Source of the DNA: Diploptera punctata
Lineage: Eukaryota > Arthropoda > Insecta > Blattodea > Blaberidae
Length of the DNA stretch: 64,000 nucleotides
Direction of reading: 5' to 3'
Assembly: GCA_030220185.1 (NCBI GenBank)
Contig: JASPKZ010007285.1
Coordinates: 1,305,501-1,369,500, forward strand
Under the pieces are notes generated by a model. The model had not been told where the DNA came from, made no database searches, and saw only the letters and a list, made by a program, of their open reading frames with translations. Below are positions 30,736 to 41,699 of this stretch, piece by piece (the first letter of the stretch is position 1; each line of letters begins with the position of its first letter). The translations under genes and the position numbers were made by a program.

Positions 30736-32164
30736 TAATACCTTAGTTGTTTACTATAGTCCAGGTCTGTAACTGTAGCCGTCTTGGTAAATCCTAAGGC
30801 GGTGGCAGGAGGGGACATTGCCGTGTGGGAGAGGAAACTAGTAGCCATGCAGAAAACGTTTTCTTATTAATGATAATAATAAAATAAATTGTTATAAAAG
30901 CAACACTATTCTATTATGAACACTCCAAACTTATCAGAAAATAAAAGTATTCATTAACAAAAAACTAGTAGATAAAACAATTCAACGTGAAATAACTTAT
31001 GTTTTCAAAACTAAGTATAGTTGTGGAACAGGGTTTCTTGATTTTTTTCGGGCCACGTTGCGGCGCCAATATTTGGAACGGCATTCTTGGGTAAGGGATT
31101 TCTTTCATTAAATATTTCCTCGTTCGTTTATTTAGTTGCACCGGCATGTATATCTTTCTCAAGGGAGCTGTTACTTATCAATTATGGTGAGCGATTACAT
31201 TTTGTTATTAAATAAAACATTCACTTCAGCTATAAATTATTTGTTAAACAATATTTAGCAATAAAGATGAAACTTCATTTTGTTTCATCATTTAATCTGA
31301 TGACTATTGATTTAATATATTTTCAAATTGGTAGTACTCACAATTTTATTTTTTATAATATTTAATTATTATTATTATGAATTACTTAGTAGTTATATAT
31401 CAACTTTCTATATGCTATTTTATTTATTATAAAATTACTCCACTATTAAATCATTTCTTATATAACTAGACTCACGTAATTTTAATTTTATTTTTCTTCT
31501 ATTTATTTTAAGACAATTCAATTAAAACACAAGTTATATAAACTTTTATTTGGAGAACATTCAATGACGTCTATCTTTATCATATTCTTGTAGCCGTCTC
31601 TCCTTCTTCTTTGTTGCAAATCATAATGTTTTAAATTTCTGATTGGTAATGACATCATCAAGAAAGAACACGATACGCCCGTCTTCATTTCTCATTATCC
31701 AATCGTATTTTTAATGTTCGGCCGACTTAATCCCACATTATTTGAACATTCTTTTGTCTGTGAATTCAGTATCTATTGTTTACCATAACAATATATGTGA
31801 CGTAATCATTGTTACATTTCACATCGATGTTACAAAAATCATCTATTATATTTAACATTATAAAATAAATTATTAAAATAATTATTTACATTAAAAATTA
31901 AATAAAAACAATCCCTAAATTATTATTAACATCAGGGTAACTTTCCAGTATAGTTGCTGGCAGTACCTGCAACTCGCCATACACCATAAACCCTATACCA
32001 TGAAATGCGACTACAGAAGCCAGAACTGCACTATAGATATTTTATTGGGTTGGTATGTTGATCTCATACCATTCATGACATCGTCAGGGAAATAAGTGTA
32101 ACATAATTCACTTGGTCTAGTAACTCCTAACATAGGATAGGTTAAGGCCCCGACACAGGGCTGT
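30736..32164. other. Unassigned AT-rich sequence
   Basis: About 1.4 kb with no recognised repeat family or gene. Frames of 65-68 codons show no motif. This is one of the longest unexplained stretches of the window. Confidence 0.4.
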
Positions 32165-32640
32165 AATGCCATTGTAGAACAGAGAGGTAGGTCAGGAATG
32201 CGGTGAGAGAATATCATTAACCCATTCGCTTCAAAAGACGAGGTAGACTCGCCGGCAGTTAAATAACCTTCAACTCAGAAGACGAGGTACACTCTGCTGT
32301 TATATATTTTGTACATCCCTTGGCAGGGTAATATTTTGTTACATTTATGAATAGCAGAGGAATGTGTTTTGCCTTCGCCCTTATTGCGATCTCAAGTACC
32401 GTTATATTTTGTTTGTTTTGAATATCTGAAAATGTACAATATAATTTTCGGTAACTTAAATCCGGTTTCTGGGAAAATGCAACGAGTCTTTAAACCTGAA
32501 GCGAATGGGTTAAATATTATTTCAGGGAAATTGATTATACAGGGGATGATTGGAAAAGATTAACTGAAGATAGGAACGTAGCGAGAACTTATGCCCGCGT
32601 GGCCACGGACCTAAGAGTTCGTTTAGTATCAGTGCGTTAG
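32165..32640 (+). mobile_element. RTE-like LINE 3' fragment interrupted by a MITE
   Basis: AGGTAGGTCAGGAATGCGGT GAGAGAATATCATTAA (32191-32220) corresponds to VGRPRMRWENN. After the MITE, GATTATACAGGGGATGATTG and GTTCGTTTAGTATCAGTGCG (32535-32640) are the LINE's last 100 bp. Strongly diverged. Confidence 0.75.
32217..32513. mobile_element. piggyBac-type MITE with TTAA duplication
   Basis: TTAACCCATTCGCTTCA (32217-32233) and its exact complement TGAAGCGAATGGGTTAA (32497-32513) are perfect inverted ends beginning TTAA-CCC, the hallmark of the piggyBac superfamily (TTAA target, ends starting CC). The 289-bp interior has no transposase. Flanking RTE sequence is contiguous once the MITE and one TTAA are removed. 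Confidence 0.9.
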
Positions 32641-33127
32641 TTATTATTTAGACATAATGACCGATTTTCTGAATTATTTTAGTAAAATCACATTGAAATG
32701 ACATTTGGTGTGATCTAAATCAAAGTGTCAGCTTATTGGATTCAAGTGGCATAACTGAAAACTTATTTGAAACAAATGGATGACGTAATGGGGTAATTAC
32801 CTTCCCATTATACTCAAGGCTGCTTATCGTCACCCTCACCAATTCAAACAAATGAGTGTGGGGACCGCGAGCCACTTAACTCAGCGGGAAGCTGTGAATG
32901 ACACCAGCTGTTAACAATAATGCCAACTTACACATCACAAAAAACTCAGTAATCAAAATAACATTATAGAAACAGGCAGAACTTAAATAAAAATACACGA
33001 TTCCTTTCACTGTGGGAACTAAATTATATCATCAACGTTAACAGAACGAAATGAAATATTGAAACATACAGGAGGCTACAAATCATAAATACACAGGGTG
33101 TCCAATTATTGTTATTAAAAAGTATTA
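32641..33127. other. Unassigned sequence
   Basis: ACACAGGGTGTCCAATTATT near 33095 looks like a mariner-type terminus but no inverted partner was found. Otherwise nothing recognised. Confidence 0.4.
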
Positions 33128-33227
33128 AAATTATTTATTTATTTATTTCACTGGATCATTATAGATATAAATACATTATATAATGAATGGTAAATACTGT
33201 AATGCAGAGAAAATCCTTAATTTAAAA

Positions 33228-33270
<43 letters not shown>
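33228..33270. repeat. (ATT)n microsatellite
   Basis: ATT run following a (TTTA)n stretch at 33131-33150. Confidence 0.95.
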
Positions 33271-33273
<3 letters not shown>

Positions 33274-33289
33274 AATATTAAATAGAAAA

Positions 33290-33560
33290 AATGAATATTG
33301 GTTATTCAATAGCAGATTATATACGGTATAAACAATTAGATTGGTATCGGCACGAACGACGAATGCAAAAAGAAAGATTACCCAGGAAAACATTGTGTTG
33401 GTGTCCACCTGGAAGAAGGAGGAGAGGAAGAGCTCGAAACTCGTGGATACAGGAAATAAGAACTTGAATGAGAGCAAGAGGACTGGAAGACATGGATTAG
33501 ATGGAGACAGGCGAGTGGAGAAGAAAAATAAAACTTTAGGCACAGAAAGATGTGTAAACA
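33290..33560 (+). pseudogene. LINE RT C-terminal fragment with (ATT)n tail
   Basis: Plus strand: QLDWYRHERRMQKERLPRKT, PPGRRRRGRARNSWIQEIRT, a stop, MRARGLEDMD and GEWRRKIKL. This is the RTE-type C-terminus (W.GH.RRM..ERLP.K, GRRRRGRPR..W). An (ATT)n tract at 33587-33628 follows. Confidence 0.8.
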
Positions 33561-33591
33561 TAAAAATGCTGTATATAAATAAAATTATTAC

Positions 33592-33627
<36 letters not shown>

Positions 33628-33671
33628 CTATGACCCAGAGGAAGTATACATTGATGTGGTAAATATATAGA

Positions 33672-34215
33672 AGAGCGTTAGTTGCTGTTATTTGGGATCA
33701 ATTACAGAGAAAGATGGGACATCAAATAAATAAATAGCAAAAAGGATCAGTAAAGGAAGAAAAATTATAGCAATTTTAAACTCTATATTATGGACTAAAA
33801 ACATCATTAACAGTACAAAACAAATTTTTAAGCCCATCCTAGAAAGTATAATGTTATATGGATCGGAATGTTTGGACAATGACACAGCAACATGTCAACA
33901 GAATAACTTCAGTTGAAATGGATTTTTGGAGAAGAGCTGCCAGAAAATCTGGACTGGAAAGAATTACAAATACAGAAATTAGAAAATGGATGATTGCAGA
34001 AATAATTATAATGGATGAGACTGAACACAGGAGACTAATGTGTTATGGACACTTAAGAAGAATGCAGGATGAAGACTACCAAAGGTTAAATATGATTTAA
34101 AAGGAGGAGCAATAAAGGAAGACCAAAAACCACCTGGAAGAATAACATTCAACATTCAATGAGGAAATTTGGTGTAACGGATCAACACAGAGGATAGAGA
34201 ACGACAGACAGCTTT
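33672..34215 (+). pseudogene. LINE RT C-terminal fragment
   Basis: Blocks in shifting frames: LGSITEKDGTSN, LNSILWTKNIINSTKQIFKP, SIMLYGSE, then the 33858-34100 frame TMTQQHVNRITSVEMDFWRR, GLERITNTEIRKWM and RLMCYGHLRRMQDEDY. The usual order YLG, YGSE, EM.FWRR, GH.RRM is clear. Several frameshifts. Confidence 0.8.
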
Positions 34216-34228
34216 AATTAGTGGTATA

Positions 34229-35045
34229 TTACAATGCGAGGTTGTGAAGTGGTTTTTACAGAAGCGAGGAAATGATTAAAAACCTCGCTATCGCCAGGTT
34301 TTTAATTTCCGAGACCCTATAAAACATTTCACAAACGTGCGTTGTACATTATTTTTTGCACGATGATGTTTTCAAAATAATAAATAATAGCAAAATAATA
34401 ACATATTTGTTGGAAAAATTTGCGTTCATTATAAACAACTGACTGAAGTTAACAGTGTGGCCAATGTTTATAAGATAAATGACGAAAATAATTTAGTTGA
34501 GTCTACAGCAGGCCGAGACATCAATCGTAAAATGGCGGCAAGTACGAATTTATTGTTTTATATTGTTTCAAATAAAGTTCAATTAATTTAAAATGCGGGG
34601 GCACGCCGTAGCGTAGTGGTTAAGGCACTGAGCTACAAGCCGGAGGGTCGAAGGTTCAAGTCCCGTTGGGGCTAGGATTTTTAAACTGACCCAAACCCTC
34701 TGGCGGCACTATGGCCCAGGGGTCGACTCAGCCTCTAACAGAAATGAGTACCAGACGCTTGTTCTGGGGGTAAAGGCGGCCGTCAGGCAGGGCTGACAAC
34801 CCGGCTGACAAAGTGCCGATTGTCTAGAAAAAAAGTGGGAGCCTTAACCTCCTACTACCCCAAGGGCTTCCGGGCCTGTTTTGGGATCACTTTACTAATT
34901 TAAAATGCAGTGATTTGTTTCGTATAATATATATTAACACTACCTTTTGATATATTTTTGTATATAAATTGTAGGTAGTAAACATGAAGGGCAGTGTTTT
35001 TACTTCCCGCACTAGGTACGCAATTTGTAATATTACAGTACAGTT
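34229..35045. repeat. Repeat B', copy 2, interrupted by SINE B
   Basis: TATTACAATGCGAGGTTGTG through TTGTTTCAAATAAAGTTCAA, then SINE B, then GTGATTTGTTTCGTATAAT and GGCAGTGTTTTTACTTCCCG. Collinear with 5868-6372. Confidence 0.85.
34597..34895 (+). mobile_element. SINE B, copy 3, with 13-bp TSD and known empty site
   Basis: Complete tRNA-derived SINE (GGGGGCACGCCGTAGCGTAG, B box GGTTCAAGTCC, tail CACTTTAC). TAATTTAAAATGC at 34584-34596 and 34896-34908 is exact. The unoccupied site is seen at 6199-6211 (one mismatch). Confidence 0.96.
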
Positions 35046-35086
35046 ATTTAGTTGTTCATTTATTTTACCAAAATAATTGACATGAA

Positions 35087-35213
35087 CATCTCCTTAGAAT
35101 GCCTAGATAGACTACCTATACTACGCGTACAGACCCATAGGAAGAACAGACCCAGGAAGACCCAAGAAGCGATGGAGGGATCAACTTCTATCCTGGAACG
35201 GAACGGTCTAGTA
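35087..35213 (+). pseudogene. LINE RT extreme C-terminus
   Basis: PIGRTDPGRPKKRWRDQLLS WNGTV and stop. This is the GRP.KRW..Q end of an RTE-type LINE. The PLE sequence begins directly at its end. Confidence 0.7.
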
Positions 35214-35600
35214 GACCATCAAACAGCAATCTCTTTGGAACAATGGAAGTCCCTACCGCTGACCAATCAGAAGGCAGATATAATGTACAGTCGACTAGAC
35301 CATCAAACAGCAATCTCATTGGAGCAATGGAAGTCCCTAACGCGAACCAATCAGAAGGCAGATATAACTTACGGACACATCGCGCTGAACGTACAAATAG
35401 GACAGACAGTGGACAGAATTGCCAGTCTCAAGACAACCCCTGAGGATGCCAGACGCAGTCTCTGGCGAAACGTCGGGGAACTACAAGCCTCACGACCACG
35501 ACCTACCGCTCGAAAATCTTCAAGATCATCATAGCAAGTCCGGCCATGAAAGTCTACGTGAATACAATATGTCCGTATTTAAAAACCTCAATGGTGAAGA
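35214..35600 (+). mobile_element. Penelope-like element 3' region with 84-bp tandem duplication
   Basis: An 84-bp unit occurs twice (35214-35297 and 35298-35381), each with GGAAGTCCCTA, GACCAATCAGAAGGCAGATA TAA-like CCAAT and TATA-like motifs. Then come CTGAGGATGCC..GGC GAAACGTCGG at 35440-35478 and AATCTTCAAGATCATCAT. The last part matches the foldback at 62847-63096. Family C copy 6 follows. Confidence 0.75.
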
Positions 35601-35608
35601 AAATTATC

Positions 35609-36358
35609 ATAAGTAATGCCACGAGTGATTTCCAAATTACCGATAAATTCACGACTCACTTCGTGAGTCGTGAATTTATCTAGAGAATTCGGAAATCAAG
35701 AGTGGCATTTGTTAGGACTACTTAACGAATAAAATTGACCTGTTTACTCACAAATCATTATTTAACTATAGTTATTTTAAAATATTTATATATTTAATGT
35801 AAAAGGCGATGTTTGAAAACAAATGATAAACGATTGTTACGCTTCATTTCCTTCCTTTGTTCATCACTGCAACCAGATCATAATATTATTTATTGCCAAA
35901 GGAACGCAATATTGTAAGAATGCACCCTAGTGGAGAAATTTATATCCACCGTTATAGATATTAATTAATTTGATGTCGTATGATGTAAATATATCAATTA
36001 TATTTTTCTGCATCGTCATTGCCTGGAAAAATATTAGTTTAAGAAAGTGCAAAGAGTGGTTTCTTTTTTTGGTCGTATAATCAATTGCTACAAATATTTT
36101 ATATTAACTCCCACATGCGCTTGTGTGTTAACATTCATGCACTATATATACAATCTGGTAGCCGTATTTCTTACAGAGTCAGTCACTACAAAATAATGCT
36201 ATGACCTATTCAGAATGTTAAAAAAGGAGGTGCTTTCTTTATTATGGTAAACTTCAGTTGGTAAATTCTGGGCGAAACACGACTGTGATTGGTTGTAAAT
36301 AAAAAATCATTGGAATGTGATTGGTCATTGACTCCCATTTGAGGCATGAGTTAAATAG
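35609..36358 (+). repeat. Family C repeat, copy 6
   Basis: Full-length apart from a short internal deletion near 35930-35970. The 5' hairpin centre here is a perfect inverted repeat (ACGACTCACTTCGTGAGTCGT). Confidence 0.88.
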
Positions 36359-37026
36359 TCATAATAAAAAAGTATTATTATTATCTTCATTATTATTGTT
36401 CCCAGCAGTTTTTAAGCGATGTCCTGTAATACTCTTATGCAAGCCGTACACGAAACATATTGTTATATACCTGCATTACCTAAAGACCAATTGTTATTTA
36501 ATCAGATATGTATTATCTGCAGTGTATTTACTGTGCGCTATTTGGCTCGTACAATACCCATAATCCCGTAATACCTACTTATGTTGCTAGAGCAATGAAC
36601 CGCTTTATAATTAAGTCACTGATAGGCAACCCAACTAACATATTATCGTAATGATAATTACTATTACAGTGTAAGCCAATTCAATATTCACTTCATACAC
36701 TGTCAAAAAAATAGCAGGGAAATATATCATCTCATGATACTCTTACTCAGAACATAGCACATCAATGAAGAACTGAAGTGCGCTCTGTGACTGTCCATAC
36801 TTCTTTATTCACAATAAACAATTTATTATTCTACAGCGTGTGCAATCTTGTACACAGGGTGGACAATTCTAGATGTCCACTGCTTTTATATATTTTATGA
36901 CATCATTCTCCCTTCACTTATTAATAGAGTCAGATTTTTTATGTAATGAACTGTAAGATTGCAATGCGCTCATCCAGTTCGAACAAAGATAATATTAGAA
37001 AATAAACCAATAAAGTAGTAAGATAT
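36359..37026. other. Unassigned sequence
   Basis: ACACAGGGTGGACAATT near 36855 resembles a mariner-type end without a partner. No gene. Confidence 0.4.
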
Positions 37027-37530
37027 AACTTCCTAGGTTGCGAAATATCATACACAGCGGAAACAGATATAAATAACAAACTAAATAAGTTTAATTATAT
37101 AACAGGAACACTAAAAAGAACTTTGAAAAATAAAGCCAGGAAAGACCCTATAATGAAATTTTACAAGACAACGGCAGTGTCTATTATTACTTATGGATCC
37201 GAAACATGGACAGTGACAACACAACAATCTGCCAGAATACAAGCTGCTGAATTGAGATTCCTCAGACCAATAGCGGGATATCAAAGAACAGAAAAAAAAA
37301 CATAACACAGAAATAAGACAACTAAAAGTGGAGGAATTAAACACAACAATAGTGAAATACAGAACAAACTGGAAAGAACACTTGGCAAGGATGAGTGAGA
37401 ATAAAATACCAAAAGCAGCATACAACTATTCACCACAGGAAGAAGAAGTTTGGGAAGACCAAGGAAAAGATGGATAGAGCAGCAACTTGGGGCCGGAACA
37501 GGCTAGTAAATAAGCCTAAACCGTGAAGAA
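37027..37530 (+). pseudogene. LINE RT C-terminal fragment
   Basis: CEISYTAETDINNKLNKFNY, GTLKRTLKNKARKDPIMKFY, VSIITYGSETWTVTTQQSAR, AAELRFLRPIAGYQRTEKK. After a frameshift: REIRQLKVEELNTTIVKYRT, NWKEHLARMSENKIPKAAYN, then GRRSLGRPRKRWIEQQLGAG. Same type as 1275-1875 and 3775-4205. Confidence 0.85.
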
Positions 37531-37544
37531 GCAATGCAGATAGT

Positions 37545-39021
37545 ATACAGGGTGTAAAAGAATTACGCACACAAACATTGAGAGTTTGTACAGGAGGTAA
37601 AACAAAACTCATTTGTTATGTGAAAAAAAAAACAGATTCTTCGTTTCCCCACTAGGAGTCCGTGAACGGTTTGACACTGGATGTATTCAACCTGGCGTTT
37701 GATGAATGTTTTACAGATGTTGCTGAAAATGTCTTCAGTTTACATTAATACACAGCTGGCATCTGCGAGCAAATTATTTTCTCACACGTTCAAATCAACC
37801 AGGAGTCTCACAAATAACTGCTGCAGTTTCAGTTACACGACCAACCAGCTCTTCTGGAGTGTCCATCGGTGTCTCGTACCAAACATTACATCCTCCCCTC
37901 AAAAATAAATCCATAGGAGTGAGATCGGGAGAACATTGTGGCCGTTGTACTAACGCCCACCCCTCCCAATACAACGATTGGGGAAAACATTGTTCAGGTA
38001 TTGTCTAACATCAATAGCAAAGTGTGGTGGGGCCCCATCATGGTGGAATTATAATCGTTGTCTGACTGGTAGCGGGACATTCTCCAACAGTTACGGTAGT
38101 ACGTCACAAAGAAATATAAGGAATTTCCTCCATCGAGTCGGTGAGGCAGAAGATTGGCCCAATCAGATAGTTGTGAACAATGCTCCTGTATTGTGTAATC
38201 TGCTATCAAGTTCATGTAGATTTTACTACCATACTGAAACTTTGTAATGTACCGTAAACAAAACACGATCGACACTACTGGCAGTAGTAAAAACTTGCCC
38301 TTCCAACGTCACATGCTGCATACAAAACTATAACATCCTTCAAAAACAAACTAAAGAATTATTTAATAACAAACTAAATTATTACACCTCACTGATAGTA
38401 TTCTTTTAACAATTAACAAATTTAATTATTTATGAAAATAATATTGAGATTAACAAATATTTTCATTTGTTTTGTTTTAAATATTGTATAATCGTAAAAT
38501 TAGTTTTCTATATCTCATTATTTTTCTTTGTTTTTTATATACATTAGACAGGGACAATTTAATATGTTTTGCTTGTATACATTTTATTATTAGTTTTAGT
38601 CTTAATTTTAACTAACATTAACTGGTTGCATTATAGATCGTAATATAATAGATATTATCTTTTTGATCAAATTTTTATTTAGTATTTAATATTAGGGTTC
38701 ATTGTGATTGTTATATTCTGATGTAATATATGTTTGCCCTGGTGAGTGGAAGAGAAGGCCACATGGCCTTAACTCCACCAGGCTAAATAAATAAATAAAT
38801 CTAAATCTAATCTATATTACAACACTAAAAGTCACCGTGTTGCGTATGAAGCATTTAAAACTACAGTGAATGGTGGCAAAATGAAGTCAAGCTCAGATCC
38901 TTCAAGGACCCCTAGTGGAGAGACGGAGTACGTGTCATTTTTTCTTACACAACAAAATATATTTTTTTAGCTCCTCTACAGAACTCTCTCAGCTTGTATA
39001 CGGGTTTTTTTACACCCTATA
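37545..39021 (-). mobile_element. mariner/IS630-type transposon remnant, split by a LINE
   Basis: Ends TATACAGGGTGTAAAAGAA (37543 onward) and, inverted from 39021, TATAGGGTGTAAAAAAACC. Minus-strand transposase vestiges at 38300-37680 in shifting frames: IGPIFCLT-like, FHHDGAPPHFAIDVRQYLNN, FPNRCIGRGG, WPQCSPDLTPMDLFL, TPEELVGRV, FERVRENNLLADASCVLM. These match the DD34D/E C-terminal half (HDGAPPH, IGRGG, WP.RSPDLTPLDFFLWG). Stops and frameshifts make it dead. Confidence 0.85.
38335..38815 (+). mobile_element. CR1/L2-like LINE 3' end nested in the mariner remnant
   Basis: TFKNKLKNYLITN and stop (compare TFKSRLYSYLLSNN at the end of the 16536 ORF), an AT-rich UTR, then the terminal block GGTGAGTGGAAGAGAAGGCC, ACATGGCCTTAACTCCACC and a (TAAA)n(TCTAAA) tail instead of ATT: a diverged subfamily. 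Mariner sequence resumes after it. Confidence 0.75.
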
Positions 39022-39240
39022 TGAGTAACGACAAAGCAACATTAGGACCAGCAGCATCACAACCATCATACTGGATGTTGTAGCGAAGAGTGACCTGCTA
39101 AAGATGGAACGGATGTTCTGAAAGGCCTACAGGCATAAAGATTACATATTTTATAAGTGGAGGACGACAGATTTTAACTTATTTTATTTTATGACTCTCC
39201 GCCTCAACGGTTTTAACAACGAATTTTATTAGTACTGACC
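39022..39240. other. Possible decayed PLE-type 3' end
   Basis: CTGCTAAAGATGGAACGGAT GTTCTGAAAGGCCTACAGG resembles the core of the foldback at 27700-27745 (CTGCTGATGATGGGAC..GAAAGGCCTACAG). Support is weak. Confidence 0.35.
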
Positions 39241-39241
39241 C

Positions 39242-39810
39242 TATATGGGGTGAATCATAAATATGGCTATACGTTTGATCGCGTTGTGTGATGAAAATAT
39301 TACCATTACAGGAAATATAAAATTACCGTTGGAATGGCAATTATTCAAATTACAACAATGGAATAAAACAAAACAGTGTAGAACTTACATCATTAGTCAA
39401 AATGGCGTTGAATATGCAACAGCAAATTACAATTGCTGCATGGGCAATAACGTATGTTAATGATCGTGAGGCCGCAAGACGTGAGTTTAACGTAGCATTG
39501 CAGCCGTCGACTGTGGAGAAGTGGAGAAAAACGACTACTGGAAACGGGAAGGATGCAAGAAATCAAACCTCCTGGAAGACCTCGCATTAGCACGGATGCA
39601 GAAACAACGAAGAGAATTGTGGAGGCGTTCGACGTTAGCCCACAAAAATCAAACCGCCAAGCAGCACGTGAGCAGTGATTTGTTTTGTTCTATTGTTGTA
39701 ATTTGAAGGATTCCCTTTCCACTGATAAACATCATATTTCCTTTAATAATAATATTATCGTCACAAAATGCGATCAAACGTATAGCCATATTTCTGAATC
39801 ACTCTGTATA
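39242..39810 (+). mobile_element. Internally deleted mariner-type element keeping only the transposase N-terminus
   Basis: Ends are long inverted repeats of about 57 bp: TATGGGGTGAATCATAAATA..GGCTATACGTTTGATCGCG and, inverted from 39810, TACAGAGTGATTCAGAAATA..GGCTATACGTTTGATCGC. The interior codes MQQQITIAAWAITYVNDREA, RREFNVALQPSTVEKWRK, then after a frame change PPGRPRISTDAETTKRIVEA FDVSPQKSNRQAAREQ. This is the paired helix-turn-helix DNA-binding half of a mariner/IS630-type transposase. The catalytic half is gone. Confidence 0.85.
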
Positions 39811-40364
39811 TTAAATTGTTTGTGTGTGAAACCAAGACAAAAGACTGTAACAAGTCTATCTTCTGATTATACTATCCATACCACTCATATGTTCTTGAAA
39901 CCTCTAGAGAAAAATAAAATCACTATAGACGAAAATTCATGAGAAAATTTCCTCTCCCAAGGAAATTCGAAGAAGCGCACCTTTCCTACTTTTGCGCCAA
40001 AAGATGATGACTTAGTTGGCTCGGTCACGGTGCGAGACTTAATGAGTGTACCGACAACATTTTGTAGTACGACAGCAACTAAGAGAACCACGTGACTAGA
40101 AAGACGAGGAAGAGGGGAAAAACTCAAATAAAAGTTGTGAAGTGGTCTGTTAGCCTGTTATAAAGGATGCATGAGCATCTGGCTCGAGGCAGTCAACACG
40201 AGAGGGGCCCACTTCAACCCCCAAGTCTGTTTATGCGATCGATTTCTGTGTTTTCTGCAAACAACTTTAAGAAAAATGGCTTCTTCTCTTATTCCATGTT
40301 CTCTCCCGTTATTTTATTCAGTGATGATCATGTATTCAATTCCTGTTCGTAGCCAAAAGCAATA
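39811..40364. other. Unassigned sequence
   Basis: Overlapping 60-80-codon frames show no motif. Confidence 0.4.
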
Positions 40365-40450
40365 GGAAGAGTAAAATATCGTAGAATGCGATAGACAGGA
40401 CATGTGGAAAATGTAAGAGTGCAAGGATACTTCTTGAAGTACATGGATAT
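40365..40450 (+). mobile_element. Short RTE-like LINE fragment
   Basis: TCGTAGAATGCGATAGACAG GACATGTGG and CTTCTTGAAG correspond to the RRLRWAGHV and LLVGK blocks. Heavily diverged. Confidence 0.5.
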
Positions 40451-40499
40451 CTCCAAGCATATAGACTGAAAAAAAAATATTTGTGGGAAGTGAATTATT

Positions 40500-40715
40500 T
40501 AGGGATCGGCCTTGGTGGTCTAAGGGTAAAGTTTCTCTAGTCTCTAGGGTAGCTGGATCAAACCCAGCCTAGGTCAATTGATTTTTTTATGTAAAAATCC
40601 AAGGAAAAACGCTCTCCGATAGGAACGTTAAACACTGGGTCTCGAATCTTAAATTTTCAGCTTTCGGGTAAATCCCCACTTGTAAAAGTAGAATTTCGTT
40701 GATTTCTGCCGAATA
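40500..40715 (+). mobile_element. SINE E, diverged copy
   Basis: GGCCTTGGTGGTCTAAGGGT A box and GCTGGATCAAACCCAGCC B box, then AAAATCCAAGGAAAAACGCT, CACTGGGTCTCGAATC and AATTTTCAGCTTTCGGGTAA. Alignable with 46349-46615. Confidence 0.65.
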
Positions 40716-40857
40716 CCTTTCTCGTTTTGTTTCAGTTGAATATATCAAGTTTCGTTGAAAAAAATTTTAATTTGTTGTCGCTAGACCGATTTTTAAATTT
40801 ACGCTTAGAACGAACCCTTCACCTAAGAGTGCGATTTTACAAATTCGACCTCAATTA

Positions 40858-41690
40858 ACTAAATCACTGGCGCTATCGAAAAGGTAGGTTCATGACCGTG
40901 CGGACATAAGCTCTCCATACATTGCTATTATGAGTTAAAGTTTACTAATCATCCCCTGTATAATCTACTTCCTTCAAAGCATGAATAATGCTATTCTCTC
41001 ACATCATTCTTGGCCTACCTACTGGGGGGTTTCCCTCTGGTATTCCTACAAGGATTTTCTATGCTCCTCTTTCACTTCCCATTCGTGCTACATGTCCTGT
41101 CCATCCCAATCTACGAAACTTAACTCCTCTTATTATATCTGGCTTCCTATAAATATCATATAGCTCACTGTTATGCTGTCTTCTCCATTCGTCTGTCTGT
41201 TCATCTCTCTTTGGTACAAAAATGTTCCTCATTACCATCAACAACAAGGATTAAGCCCAATGGCCTGTTCCGATCTCATTATAGGTCGAATTGTTCCTTC
41301 CATCTCTTCAATGGTCTTCCCAACATTCTTCTCCCTTTTGGTTTATAATTACACATTCTTCTTGGTATGCGCTGTTCATTCATTCGTAATACGTGGTGAA
41401 TGATAAGCATTTTGATAATATTTTATTCTTTCACAGAGATTAAATATATTAAGTTCTGTTCTTATATCTTCGTTTTTCTTTTTATCGGTCCTTTGGTATC
41501 CTGCTATTGCTCTCAACATCTTCATTTCAGCAGCCTCTATTTGTTTACTATCTGCCTTTGTTAATGTTCCTAAAAAACCTTAACCTCAAATACTCCTGAC
41601 TCTATTTCGAACTCATGGTTACATCCTAGATTGCTTGCAACATTTTTTCGTTAGCAAGACTGTCGACATAATATTTAGCAATTTTTTTTT
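40858..41690 (-). mobile_element. RTE-like LINE, minus, hosting another LINE
   Basis: 3' end CACTGGCGCTATCGAAAAGG, then minus-strand vestiges SELYDIYRKPDIIRGVKFRR, LGWTGHVARMGSERGA and DEQTDEWRR up to 41229. It resumes at 41572 (CTTAACCTCAAATACTCCTG, the NKVLRVFE region) after the insertion. No useful ORF. Confidence 0.8.
41230..41562 (-). pseudogene. LINE RT C-terminal fragment nested in RTE
   Basis: Minus strand in several frames: LTKADSKQIEAAEMKMLRAI, AGYQRTDKKKNEDIRTELNI, then GRRMLGKTIEEMEGTI-type GRP block and DRNRPLGLI. AATGTTCCT at 41221-41229 and 41563-41571 is a 9-bp TSD. Confidence 0.75.
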
Positions 41691-41699
41691 AACCTAAGA

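Noticed and set aside
33095..33130. ACACAGGGTGTCC as a mariner terminus, also near 26931, 36855, 43157, 51890 and 63450
   Set aside because: Single ends only. No inverted partner at a sensible distance was found, so they are noted but not called.
35213..35381. 84-bp direct repeats as a possible CRISPR or iteron array
   Set aside because: Only two adjacent units with no spacers, inside a PLE 3' end.
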